Shown in pieces: positions 52,401 to 60,870 of a stretch of DNA of 64,000 nucleotides (positions are counted from its first letter, which is position 1; each line of letters starts with the position of its first letter). Where the stretch lies: NCBI RefSeq assembly GCF_000160135.1, contig NZ_GG729936.1, forward strand, positions 26,044-90,043, written 5' to 3'. This stretch comes from Oribacterium sp. oral taxon 078 str. F0262 (GTDB lineage: Bacteria > Bacillota > Clostridia > Lachnospirales > Lachnospiraceae). Below the pieces are notes generated by a model. It was given only the letters and a program-made list of their open reading frames with translations, made no database searches and was not told the DNA's origin. Made by a program: the position numbers and the translations under genes.

Positions 52401-52429
52401 ATCTTATAGGGAAATGCGGAAAATGTCAA
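52401..52429 (-). promoter_or_regulatory. Promoter of the M3 peptidase gene
   Basis: TTGACA (52424-52429) and TAAGAT (52401-52406) with 17-base spacing. A plus-strand TTGACA (52390-52395) faces it, so the divergent promoters overlap. Confidence 0.8.
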
Positions 52430-52442
52430 AATGGGAGGATTT

Positions 52443-53210
52443 ATGAAAAAAGGAAAACTTTTGATTCTTTCACTCAGCGCAGTTTTACTTCTCTCCGCCT
52501 GCGGCGGGACGAAGGCCGCGGAAAGCAAGAGCGAAAAGCAGACAACGGAGGCAGAAAGCAAGGAAGCAGGCGGAAAGGACAAAGACAAAAAGGAGAGCTC
52601 AGGGGACGAGAAGAAAGAGTCCTCTTCTTCCAAGGATGAGAAGGGAGATTCGAAGGACAGCGGAAAGAATGAAAAGATCCGCGGAAAGCTGGATGGAAAG
52701 AGCTATGTCAACGAAAATCTCGGCATACGCTACACGCTCCCGGACGGCTGGTCCTTTGCGACAGAGGAGCAGCTGCAGCAGATGAACGGAGCGATCAGCG
52801 ATACGGTCGACGACGAGACTCTCGCAAAGTCCCTGGAGAACGGCTCTGTCTTCGTTGAGCTCTACGCGGCAAACGCCGAGCTTTCGGATTCCATCAATAT
52901 AACCATACAGAATGCGGGCATCGCCTTTGGTGTCGCAGGGAACGCCGAGGCCGCGATCGACGCCTCCATCGTCGTGGAGCAGAAGCTCTTTGAGCAGCAG
53001 GGCTTTACCGATGTCTCCGTCAAAAAGGGAGAGGGAAGCTTCGCCGGAAAGAGCATGAGCTGCATTGATGCCGTACTCGGAAAGGACGGGCTTACGCTCT
53101 ATGAAAAGCAGTTTATCCTGAAGCAGGGGAACTATGCCGTGACCATCACAGCGAGCTCTGCCAATGAAAACCGGACAGAGGAGCTCATGAAGGCCTTTAC
53201 CGAGAACTGA
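52443..53210 (+). CDS. Lipoprotein of unknown function
   Basis: A 255-residue lipid-anchored protein. The signal is MKKGKLLILSLSAVLLLSAC with the lipobox LSAC, then a long Lys/Glu/Ser-rich linker to about residue 80 and a globular domain (about 85-255) with NENLGIRYTLPDGWSFAT, QNAGIAFG and NYAVTITASSANENRTEEL, somewhat like the PsbP or DUF1795 fold (weak). The start at 52443 follows GGGAGGATTT. It has its own terminator. Confidence 0.72.
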   Translation: MKKGKLLILSLSAVLLLSACGGTKAAESKSEKQTTEAESKEAGGKDKDKKESSGDEKKESSSSKDEKGDSKDSGKNEKIRGKLDGKSYVNENLGIRYTLPDGWSFATEEQLQQMNGAISDTVDDETLAKSLENGSVFVELYAANAELSDSINITIQNAGIAFGVAGNAEAAIDASIVVEQKLFEQQGFTDVSVKKGEGSFAGKSMSCIDAVLGKDGLTLYEKQFILKQGNYAVTITASSANENRTEELMKAFTEN

Positions 53211-53233
53211 TTCTCCTCTGTTCTATCTAAAAG

Positions 53234-53264
53234 GGACCGCCGCTTTTTTGCGGCGGTCCTTTTT
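53234..53264 (+). terminator. Terminator of the lipoprotein gene
   Basis: A perfect 10-bp stem GGACCGCCGC/GCGGCGGTCC with a T6 loop and T5 tail on the plus strand. The rest of 53265-53439 holds nothing I can support. Confidence 0.93.
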
Positions 53265-53439
53265 CCGGCCTCTTTCCATCCGGTCTTCTTCTCTCTCCGG
53301 CTGAGTTCGCGTCTTCTCATGAGGCATGCTGTTCTGTTCTCTGTCCCTTCCGTTATCTGTCTCTTCTGCCGTCCCGCTTTAGCGAGGGACAGCTGGAGAG
53401 CTCAGGACAGCCGGAGCGGAAAAAGTCCTGCATCACCGC

Positions 53440-54846
53440 TCAGCCTCTTTCGAAGTATTTCCTAAACTCCTGGAGGATCTCATCCTCACTGTCTCTCTGG
53501 GCGCTCTGTCCCTGCTGCTCCTCCTTCTGCCGTGCGGAGCTCTTCTGTTTTTCCGACTTCGGAGCGGCACTCAGTGTGATCGTGAGCTCCTTCTCCTCGT
53601 ACTTCCCGTTCCCGGAGAGCCTCTGGACGGTGAGCTTTACACTCTCCCCCGCCTTATAGCGGGCGAGGAGGGAGCTGAGATCATCGAGGCTTTCGACGCT
53701 CTGTCCGTCGAAGCTTGTGATGATATCCTTTTCCTGAAGCCCCGCATCCGCGGCCTTTGACTCCTCCGTGATCTTATAGACGTAGATCCCCTCCGGCATG
53801 CCGTAGGCGTTTGCCGTCTGACTGTCCACCGTCTTTGCCTGGATTCCGAGATAGCCTCTGTCCTCCTGGGAGACCTTTGACCTTGTGGTCTTCGTGGAGA
53901 GCTCGTTTACGATGTTCTCCGCCTTCTTGCTCGGGATGGAATATCCCATTCCCTCGACCTTTGTATCGGAGTACTTCGCCACATTGATGCCGATGACCTG
54001 GCCGCTCATATTCAGGAGAGCACCGCCGGAATTTCCCGGATTGATCGCGGCATCGGTCTGGATGAGCCCGCTCTCGGTGCCGTTCTCCGTCTCAATCTCC
54101 CGATCCTTCGCGGATACGATTCCGGTCGTCACAGACTGCCCGTAGCCGAGCGCATTTCCGATCGCGACGACCTGATCTCCGACCTGAAGGCTGTCGGAAT
54201 CCCCGAACTCCGCGACCTTGATCTTTTCCAGGGTCTCCTTGGAGAGATCGGAGAGCTTTATGGCGATGACAGCCAGATCCGCGCTGCTGTCCTCCCCCTT
54301 GATCTCCGCGTCCGCGCTTTTTCCATCGACGAACTGTACGCTCAGGGAGCTGGAATTCTCCACCACATGGTGATTTGTCACGACGAGGAGCTCCGTATCG
54401 TTCTTTCCGATGATGACGCCCGATCCGCTCGCCGCGGTCTCCCCGCTCTGCTCTCCTCCTCCGAAGATCGAATAGCCATTTTGCTTATACTGCATCATAT
54501 TGGTGATGGATACGACGGAGGGCATCGCGGATTTCACGATGGATGAAACCGACTCCGCACTCTCCCCGCTCTCCGTCTTTTCGCTTTTATTCAAGGGGAT
54601 TGAGCTGCCTTTCTCCGCTCCCTTCAAAAGAGTGTCCGCCTGGGACGCGGAACTCTCTGCAGCCGTCTCTCTGGAAATGCCCCGGCCCGCGAGAACGTTT
54701 ACCCCGACCATCGCGCCTCCCGCCACCGTCCCGAAGACCAGCGCGCTGGCGAGAAGCCCGGCCACCTGTCCTTTTCTTCCTCTTCCTTCTCTTCTTAACT
54801 CTCTTTTATCCTCTCTTCTTTCTTCTCTCTCTTCCATATCTTCCAT
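53440..54846 (-). CDS. HtrA/DegP-type serine protease
   Basis: Membrane-anchored S1C protease, 468 residues. A charged cytoplasmic N-terminus (MEDMEEREERREDK) leads to a membrane helix (about 29-50). The trypsin-like domain has the triad His in TNHHVVENSS (near 160), Asp in SSADLAVIAI (near 188) and Ser in INPGNSGGAL (near 272). A PDZ domain lies at about 330-420 (RGYLGIQAK, EKDIITSFDGQSV). The C-terminus is Gln/Lys/Ser-rich. It acts in surface protein quality control. The ATG follows GAGGAGGTAAAGC. Confidence 0.95.
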   Translation of the reverse strand: MEDMEEREERREDKRELRREGRGRKGQVAGLLASALVFGTVAGGAMVGVNVLAGRGISRETAAESSASQADTLLKGAEKGSSIPLNKSEKTESGESAESVSSIVKSAMPSVVSITNMMQYKQNGYSIFGGGEQSGETAASGSGVIIGKNDTELLVVTNHHVVENSSSLSVQFVDGKSADAEIKGEDSSADLAVIAIKLSDLSKETLEKIKVAEFGDSDSLQVGDQVVAIGNALGYGQSVTTGIVSAKDREIETENGTESGLIQTDAAINPGNSGGALLNMSGQVIGINVAKYSDTKVEGMGYSIPSKKAENIVNELSTKTTRSKVSQEDRGYLGIQAKTVDSQTANAYGMPEGIYVYKITEESKAADAGLQEKDIITSFDGQSVESLDDLSSLLARYKAGESVKLTVQRLSGNGKYEEKELTITLSAAPKSEKQKSSARQKEEQQGQSAQRDSEDEILQEFRKYFERG

Positions 54847-54948
54847 GCTTTACCTCCTCTATATCGGCTCCCGGTTCCGGTATCCCCTCCCCGGAAAGCT
54901 CTTATCTTCTTATCCTGACAAGGAAAAGGATAGCAGGAAAATGTGGCA

Positions 54949-54998
54949 GAAAAATGTTGAAAGCGTGATGATTCTGTGTCCTCTCGAATCATCACGCT
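54949..54998 (-). terminator. Perfect 13-bp-stem hairpin downstream of the glucosidase genes
   Basis: AGCGTGATGATTC/GAATCATCACGCT (54962-54974 with 54986-54998), 11-base loop, followed on the minus strand by TTCAACATTTTT. It lies 160 bases beyond the glucosidase stop at 55158 and upstream of htrA. The interval 54847-55157 otherwise holds AT-rich repeats and no gene. Confidence 0.65.
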
Positions 54999-55006
54999 CT
55001 CTTATT

Positions 55007-55040
55007 ACATGCTTTTTTTACATGCTTTTTACATGCTTTT
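55007..55040. repeat. Three tandem ACATGCTTTT repeats
   Basis: ACATGCTTTTTTT, ACATGCTTTTT and ACATGCTTTT in tandem (34 bases), then ATGCGC. It may be a slippage product or a protein-binding array; its function is unknown. Confidence 0.75.
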
Positions 55041-55157
55041 ATGCGCTCTTAGTGTTTCGCTCTCTTTAAAAAGCGGCTCGTCCTGTCGCCCTTCTCTCTT
55101 ACCATGGCTCCGGATTCCTCATCCTCGCCCAAGGCTCATAAAAAGTACGGCTCTGAT

Positions 55158-56864
55158 TCAGGAAAGCCCAGTTTTTCCGGGCTCGGAGACCGCGAGGATC
55201 AGTGCCTGATAGCCCTCCAGTCTGATCCTCCGGCCCCGGATCTCGCTCTGATCCACATTGGACAAAAGCACGGCCCTGACATCCACAGGGAGCTCGATCT
55301 CCCTCTCCTCTTTTCGGAAATTCCCGAGCACCAGAAGGCAGTTCTTCTCCCCTCTTCGGTAGAACGCCATGAGGCGGCTCTCCTCCTGCATGAACGGCTC
55401 AAAGTCCCCGTAGACGATACTGTCCTTATATTCCGGATCGCTACGAAGCGCGATGAGCTTCCTGTAGTAGCGGAGCACGGAGTCCGGGTCCCTCTCCTCC
55501 GCCTCGACATTGATCTCCTTATAGTTCGGATTTAGAGGGAGCCAGGGCTTCCCCTTTGTAAAGCCCGCATTCTCCCCGTCACTCCACTGCATCGGCGTCC
55601 TCGCATTGTCCCGGGAAAAGCGGTTCACCGAGCGAAGCGCCTCCTCCTCGGAGAGCCCGGCCTGAAGTGAAATCTGATACTCGTCGAGCGTAGAAATATC
55701 GTCGACCTCCTCGATGGAATGGAGCTTTATATTTTCCATTCCGATCTCCTGCCCCTGGTAGAGGAAGGGAAGCCCCCGGAGCATGAGTTGCATCGTCCCG
55801 AGGAACTTCTTACTCCGCTTACTGAGCTCCTCCGGGGGGATATAGCGGCTCACTCCCCTCGGCTCATCGTGATTTTCTATGATCGTGGAGATGAAGCCGA
55901 TATCCCCTACCAGTCTCTGCGTCTCAAAGCAGGCGTCCCGGTAATCGTCCGGCGTGATCTGTCTGCAGTCATACCAGCCCTTCCCGGACCTTCCGAAGAT
56001 GTTGGAGCGGAAGTCGAACATGGAGGAGAAATAGCCGTCCGGGCCGATGAACTCCGGAATCTGCTCCTCTGTCTCATTGAAGACCTCCCCCACGGTAAAG
56101 GCCCCGTGCGGGCGGAACGTGCGGTCCCGCATCTCCCGGAGAAAGTCCCCGATTCCCTTCGCCGCATAGATCATATTCGTGCAGGAGGCCATGCCGTCCT
56201 CCCGGTCCGGCGGGAAATCATGGCCGCGGAGCGGGAAGACCTTTTTGATATTTAAGATGGCGTCGATGCGAAAGCCCGCGATCCCCTTATCCAGCCACCA
56301 GTTGATCATACGGTAGATCTCTTCCCGAAGCTTCGGATTCTCCCAGTTTAAATCCGGCTGCTTTTTGTGAAAGAGATGGAGATAGTAGCGATCGCTCCCC
56401 GGGATCTTCTCCCAGGCGGAGCCGCCGAAGTAGGAGCGCCAGTTGTTCGGCTCATGCCCGTCTACCCCCTCCTCGAAGAAAAAGTAATCCGCGTAGGGGC
56501 CGTCCGGATCCGCGATGGCCTTCTGAAACCAGCTATGCTCATCGGAGCAATGATTCACCACAAGGTCCAGCACGATCGCGATATCCCGCTTCTTCGCTTC
56601 CCGGATCAGCTCATCCATATCCTCATTGCTTCCAAAGCGGGGATCGATCCTGTAGTAATCTGCGATATCATAGCCCTGATCCGCAAGAGGCGAGAGATAG
56701 CAGGGGGAAATCCAGACGATCCCGATGCCGAGCTCTCTGAGATAGTCGAGCTTCTCTATAATTCCCCGGAGATCCCCGATCCCATTTCCCTTGGTATCGA
56801 GAAAGCTCTTCGGATAGATCTGATAGGCGACCTTCTGCTGCCACCATTCTTTTTTCATTATCAT
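55158..56864 (-). CDS. GH13 alpha-glucosidase, paralog 1
   Basis: Cytoplasmic glycoside hydrolase family 13 enzyme, 568 residues. Conserved regions: DLVVNHCSDEH, the nucleophile Asp in GFRIDAILNI (near 198), the acid Glu in TVGEVFNETEE (near 256) and the stabilising Asp in IIENHDEPRG (near 333). QPDLNWENP and DNARTPMQWS are typical of the oligo-1,6-glucosidase subfamily. The residue after the nucleophile is Ala rather than Val or Thr. M1 and M3 are both possible starts. It lies ten bases after its paralog's stop, at the end of the mal cluster. Confidence 0.92.
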   Translation of the reverse strand: MIMKKEWWQQKVAYQIYPKSFLDTKGNGIGDLRGIIEKLDYLRELGIGIVWISPCYLSPLADQGYDIADYYRIDPRFGSNEDMDELIREAKKRDIAIVLDLVVNHCSDEHSWFQKAIADPDGPYADYFFFEEGVDGHEPNNWRSYFGGSAWEKIPGSDRYYLHLFHKKQPDLNWENPKLREEIYRMINWWLDKGIAGFRIDAILNIKKVFPLRGHDFPPDREDGMASCTNMIYAAKGIGDFLREMRDRTFRPHGAFTVGEVFNETEEQIPEFIGPDGYFSSMFDFRSNIFGRSGKGWYDCRQITPDDYRDACFETQRLVGDIGFISTIIENHDEPRGVSRYIPPEELSKRSKKFLGTMQLMLRGLPFLYQGQEIGMENIKLHSIEEVDDISTLDEYQISLQAGLSEEEALRSVNRFSRDNARTPMQWSDGENAGFTKGKPWLPLNPNYKEINVEAEERDPDSVLRYYRKLIALRSDPEYKDSIVYGDFEPFMQEESRLMAFYRRGEKNCLLVLGNFRKEEREIELPVDVRAVLLSNVDQSEIRGRRIRLEGYQALILAVSEPGKTGLS

Positions 56865-56873
56865 AATTCCCTT

Positions 56874-58565
56874 CTAAGCATCATGACAGACGCCGCTTCT
56901 ATTCTCCAGCACATAGGCTTCATAGGGCGCGAGGCGGCCGCCTTGCGGCGATCTCCCCTCCATATTGTGGATGAGGAGCTCTCCCGCGAGAAACCTCTCC
57001 TCCGGAAGATACTCCCTCTCCCTCTCCGAAAAATTCGCGGCCACCAGAAGCTCCCGATCCGGAAGATACCTCCGATAGACGAAGAGCTCCGGATCCTCCG
57101 GGAGCAAAAGCTCAAAATGCCCGTAGACGATGAGCTCTGAACTGTGGCGAAGTGAGATCAGCTTCTGATAGTAATAAAAGACTGAGTCCGAGCGGCTGAG
57201 CTCCTCCTCCGCATTGATCTCCCGGTAGTTCGGATTGACGGGGATCCAGGGCTTTCCGCTCGTAAAGCCCGCATTTTCCTCCGCGCTCCACTGCATCGGC
57301 GTCCTCGCATTATCCCGGCTCTTTGCGGCGATCATGGGAAGGAGCTTCGAGCCCTCCAGCTTAAGCTTCTCCGTGAGCTCCGAATAGGCGTTGACGGATT
57401 CCAGATCCTTGAACTCCTCCGGGCTTTTAAAGGGGTAGTTGCTCATGGCAAGCTCCTCCCCCTGATAGATATAGGGCGTGCCCTGCATCATATGGAGGAT
57501 GGTCGCGATGCACTTTGCCGATCTCTCGCGGTATTCCGCGCTGTCATTTCCGAGCCGGGAGACGATGCGCGGCTGATCGTGATTACAGAGGAAGAGGCTG
57601 TTCCAGGCCACGCCGTCCAGGCCGAGCTGCCACTTCGCGAGATTCTTCTTTAAGGGGAGGAGGGGCATTTTCTCCGTGCTCCACTTAAAGCCGTAGTCTC
57701 TGTTTCCATCCAGGCTCACATGCTCAAACTGAAAGACCATGTTTAACTCCGAGCCGTCGCTGTTCGCGTATTTCTTTGCCTCCTCCAGGGTGACTCCGGC
57801 TGTCTCTCCGACCGTCATGAGCTCATGGCGGGACAGGACTCTCCGGTTCATCTCCTTAAGGTACTCGTGGACATGGGGCCCGTTTGCGCAGATTCCCGGA
57901 TCTCCGTATAGGCCGCCTCTGAGCGGGGCGTCCGGAAGGCCCTCCGGCTTTGAGATCAGAGAGATGACATCCATCCGGAAGCCGTCGATTCCCTTTTCGC
58001 ACCAGCGCTCCATCATCGAAAAGACCTCATCCCGGACCTTCGGATTTTCCCAGTTGAGATCGGGCTGCTTTTTCGAGAAAAGGTGCAGATAGTACTGTCC
58101 CCTTCCCTCGTCATACTGCCAGGCGGAGCCGGAGAAGCAGGAGCCCCAGTTGTTCGGCTCGTGTCCCGATACCGGATCCCTCCAGAGATAGAAGTCGCTC
58201 TTTTCGTTCTCTCTGTCCCTCCGGCTCTCGATAAACCAGCGGTGCTCATCCGAGGTATGATTTACGACGAGGTCCATCACGATCTTAATCCCCTTCTCGT
58301 GGGCCTCGGAGAGGAGGGCTTCAAAGTCCTCCATCGTGCCGAATTCCTTCATGATCTTCTCGTAATCCGAGATATCATAGCCATTGTCATCGTTCGGTGA
58401 CTGATAGATCGGAGAAAGCCAGATCACATCGATTCCGAGCTTTTTCAGATAATCCAGCTTTGAGCGAATCCCGTTGAGATCCCCGATCCCGTCCCCGTCG
58501 CTGTCGCAGAAGCTCCGGGGATAGATCTGATAGACCACACTTTCCTTCCACCACGTTTTCTTCAT
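56874..58565 (-). CDS. GH13 alpha-glucosidase, paralog 2 (oligo-1,6-glucosidase-like)
   Basis: A 563-residue paralog. The regions are DLVVNHTSDEH, nucleophile in GFRMDVISLI (near 198), acid Glu in TVGETAG (near 255) and NHDQPRIVSR (near 330). Val after the nucleophile is the known marker of alpha-1,6 specificity in this subfamily. The two paralogs share the QPDLNWENP and DNARTPMQWS segments. It starts 43 bases after the LacI-type gene. It likely hydrolyses imported isomalto- or malto-oligosaccharides. Confidence 0.93.
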   Translation of the reverse strand: MKKTWWKESVVYQIYPRSFCDSDGDGIGDLNGIRSKLDYLKKLGIDVIWLSPIYQSPNDDNGYDISDYEKIMKEFGTMEDFEALLSEAHEKGIKIVMDLVVNHTSDEHRWFIESRRDRENEKSDFYLWRDPVSGHEPNNWGSCFSGSAWQYDEGRGQYYLHLFSKKQPDLNWENPKVRDEVFSMMERWCEKGIDGFRMDVISLISKPEGLPDAPLRGGLYGDPGICANGPHVHEYLKEMNRRVLSRHELMTVGETAGVTLEEAKKYANSDGSELNMVFQFEHVSLDGNRDYGFKWSTEKMPLLPLKKNLAKWQLGLDGVAWNSLFLCNHDQPRIVSRLGNDSAEYRERSAKCIATILHMMQGTPYIYQGEELAMSNYPFKSPEEFKDLESVNAYSELTEKLKLEGSKLLPMIAAKSRDNARTPMQWSAEENAGFTSGKPWIPVNPNYREINAEEELSRSDSVFYYYQKLISLRHSSELIVYGHFELLLPEDPELFVYRRYLPDRELLVAANFSEREREYLPEERFLAGELLIHNMEGRSPQGGRLAPYEAYVLENRSGVCHDA

Positions 58566-58608
58566 TCTCTTCTCCCTGCTATGATTTTACACGCCTATAT
58601 CACAGCAC

Positions 58609-59712
58609 TTATGCAAAGGCCGACTTCTTCGAAGGGCCCGGTTCTTCACCGAAATACGGATTTCCCCCGCGGTCCTCCACGGTCTCTCTCTCCATGATGC
58701 ATACCGGAAGGCGGATATCTCTCCTCGGGAGCTCCCTCTCCCTTTCTCTCCGGAGGAGCCGAAGGAGCTCCCGCACCGCCCTCGTCCCTTTCTCTCTCAT
58801 ATCCTGACAGACCGTGGTCAGAGCCGGTCGATAACGCTCTCCCTCGCGAATCCCGTCAAAGCCCGCGATGGAGAGCTCATCGGGCACGGAAATCCCCCTG
58901 TCCCGGCAGAAGCCCAGAAACTCCAGCGCGAGGAGATCCGAGGTCAGAAAGAGCGCGGTGCAGCCAAAGAAATTTTTCTGCTGCAGCTTCATAAACTGCT
59001 CCCTCCTCCTTTTCGGATTCCGGCTTAGATCGAGGGCCCAGCACTCCTCCGGCCTCTGCCCCCATTCCTCATAGGCGGCCAGGTAGCCGAGATAGCGCGC
59101 ACTGTCGATAAACTGCGGATCGAAATGATCCCTCCCCTCCTCCCGGGAGAGAAAGCCGATCCTTCGATGCCCCCTCTGGAGGAGGTAGGAGGTCATCTCC
59201 TTCCCCCCCTCGTAGTCGCAGAGCCCCACATTGACGAAGTCCCGATCCCCCTCCTGAAAGCAGGTATCGATCGTCACGATGGGGACATCCAGCTGCTCTC
59301 TCAGCGTATAATAGCCCTGCCTCTTGCATCCAAGGACGATGACGCCCTCCACATTCCAGGCCAGCGCCATCTTCCGGCACTCCTCCATATCGGGATTGCT
59401 GTAGAGCATCAGGAAATATCCCTTCCTCTGCACCTCGGTCTCCACGGCCGCGATGACCGAGGAGACGAAGGGATCCTGGACGATGCTGGTCCGCCTCTCG
59501 TTCTGGTAGGCGAGAACCAGTGCGATCAGGCAGGAGCCCCGGCTGGCCATGAGCCTCGCCCCCATATTGGAGACATAGCGCTGCTCCTCCAGGATCCGCC
59601 GCACCTTTTCAAAGGTCTCTCCGGAGACCCGATCCCGTCTCCCGTGAATCACATTGGCGACGGTGGACGGGCTTACCTTCGCCAATTTCGCGATATCCTT
59701 GATACTGTGCAA
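58609..59712 (-). CDS. LacI-family transcriptional regulator of the mal cluster
   Basis: A 367-residue repressor. The HTH SIKDIAKLAKVSPSTVANVI is at residues 3-22, with the hinge region and a type I periplasmic-binding-like effector domain (about 60-350; IALVLAYQ, LSIAGFDGIREGERYRP). The start is TTG at 59712, preceded by GGAGGAAGAGC; no ATG fits, and the open frame upstream (53 codons) is not conserved. A 14-bp palindrome lies 30 bases upstream. It sits between malEFG and the two GH13 genes, so it probably controls both by an oligosaccharide signal. Confidence 0.92.
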   Translation of the reverse strand: MHSIKDIAKLAKVSPSTVANVIHGRRDRVSGETFEKVRRILEEQRYVSNMGARLMASRGSCLIALVLAYQNERRTSIVQDPFVSSVIAAVETEVQRKGYFLMLYSNPDMEECRKMALAWNVEGVIVLGCKRQGYYTLREQLDVPIVTIDTCFQEGDRDFVNVGLCDYEGGKEMTSYLLQRGHRRIGFLSREEGRDHFDPQFIDSARYLGYLAAYEEWGQRPEECWALDLSRNPKRRREQFMKLQQKNFFGCTALFLTSDLLALEFLGFCRDRGISVPDELSIAGFDGIREGERYRPALTTVCQDMREKGTRAVRELLRLLRRERERELPRRDIRLPVCIMERETVEDRGGNPYFGEEPGPSKKSAFA

Positions 59713-59741
59713 GCTCTTCCTCCAAAATCTCCTTATTTTTT

Positions 59742-59755
59742 TACGCTGCAGCGTA
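59742..59755. promoter_or_regulatory. Candidate LacI-family operator
   Basis: TACGCTGCAGCGTA, a perfect 14-bp palindrome, centred about 36 bases upstream of the regulator's TTG. Its central CG-rich palindromic form is like MalR-type operators. The interval 59713-59997 also holds two hairpins without U-tracts: 59835-59868 (11 bp) and 59953-59978 (8 bp). No gene. Confidence 0.6.
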
Positions 59756-59997
59756 TCGCGGCGGGGCAGAGAGCGTGTTTCAATCACTGTATCTCGAAGG
59801 GACAGTGCCGTGAACTCTTTCCGCATCCTGAGAGAAGCCGGCTGCTGCCTCACGGCTGCAGCCGGTTTCAAGTCCCGGGCTCTGAAGAAGCGAAGCAGTG
59901 CATGGGACAGATCCCCTTATTGGCACTGCAGGGCTCCGGGGCAGCAGCCGATCTTCGCAGCGGCAGAGCACTGCGAAGTTTCAAAGCGCTGCCGGTA

Positions 59998-60870
59998 TCA
60001 GCCCTTGACCGCGCCCTCTACCATGCCGCTCATGATCTGCTTCTGACCGATCAAAAAGACGATAATCATGGGGAGCATCGCGAGAAGCGCCGCACCGAGA
60101 ATCAGATTCCACTGCCTCACATAGGAGCCCACAAAGGCCTGCACCGCCACGGGAAGCGTCTTCACCTTTCCGTTCTGCCCGAGCATCAGGGAGGGAAGAA
60201 GGTAGTCGTTCCAGAGCCACATCCCGTTTAAGATGGTCAATGTCGTAATGACCGGCCGAAGGAGCGGGAAAATGATCCGGAAGAAGGTCCCCTCCGGGGA
60301 GCAGCCGTCGATCGCGGCCGCCTCCTCGAGCTCATAGGGGACACCCTTGATAAAGCCCGTCAGGATGAAGACCGTCATGGCTCCTCCGAAGCCGCAGTAG
60401 GCGAAGATCAGCCCGGGCACGGACTGGAGCATATTGATCCCCACGAATTTTCCGACATCCCGGAAGGTCGCGATCAGGGGAAGCATGACGACCTGGAAGG
60501 GAATGATCATGGATGCGATAAAGATCATATAGATCGCGATCGCCCAGCCCCTCTTATGATTCCTGCTGATGACCCAGGCCGCCATACTGCCAAAGAGGAT
60601 CAAAAGCACGAGGGAGGCGACGGTTATCACCGCCGAGGTGCCAAAGGCATACCAGAAGCGGAAGTTCGAGTTGTTGATGACAGCATTCAGATTCTCCGTG
60701 AGCTGGGAAAAGGATGCGCCGTGCATCCCCACCGGGTCCTGCACGATATCCGTCTGCTTCTTGAAGGAGTTCACCAGCACAAGGTAAAAGGGAGAGAGCA
60801 CATAGAGCGCTATGAGAACGCCGATCACAAAAAGTATGGCCCTCTTGGAGCGTCTTGTCGTCTTCATCAC
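59998..60870 (-). CDS. Maltose-type ABC transporter permease MalG-like
   Basis: A 290-residue permease with six predicted helices. The cytoplasmic EAA loop contains YELEEAAAIDGCSPEGTFFRII, and the C-terminus ends VEGAVKG, typical of MalG/LacG proteins. The ATG overlaps the upstream permease stop by four bases. It lacks a gene for the shared MsmK-type ATPase nearby. Confidence 0.93.
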   Translation of the reverse strand: MMKTTRRSKRAILFVIGVLIALYVLSPFYLVLVNSFKKQTDIVQDPVGMHGASFSQLTENLNAVINNSNFRFWYAFGTSAVITVASLVLLILFGSMAAWVISRNHKRGWAIAIYMIFIASMIIPFQVVMLPLIATFRDVGKFVGINMLQSVPGLIFAYCGFGGAMTVFILTGFIKGVPYELEEAAAIDGCSPEGTFFRIIFPLLRPVITTLTILNGMWLWNDYLLPSLMLGQNGKVKTLPVAVQAFVGSYVRQWNLILGAALLAMLPMIIVFLIGQKQIMSGMVEGAVKG

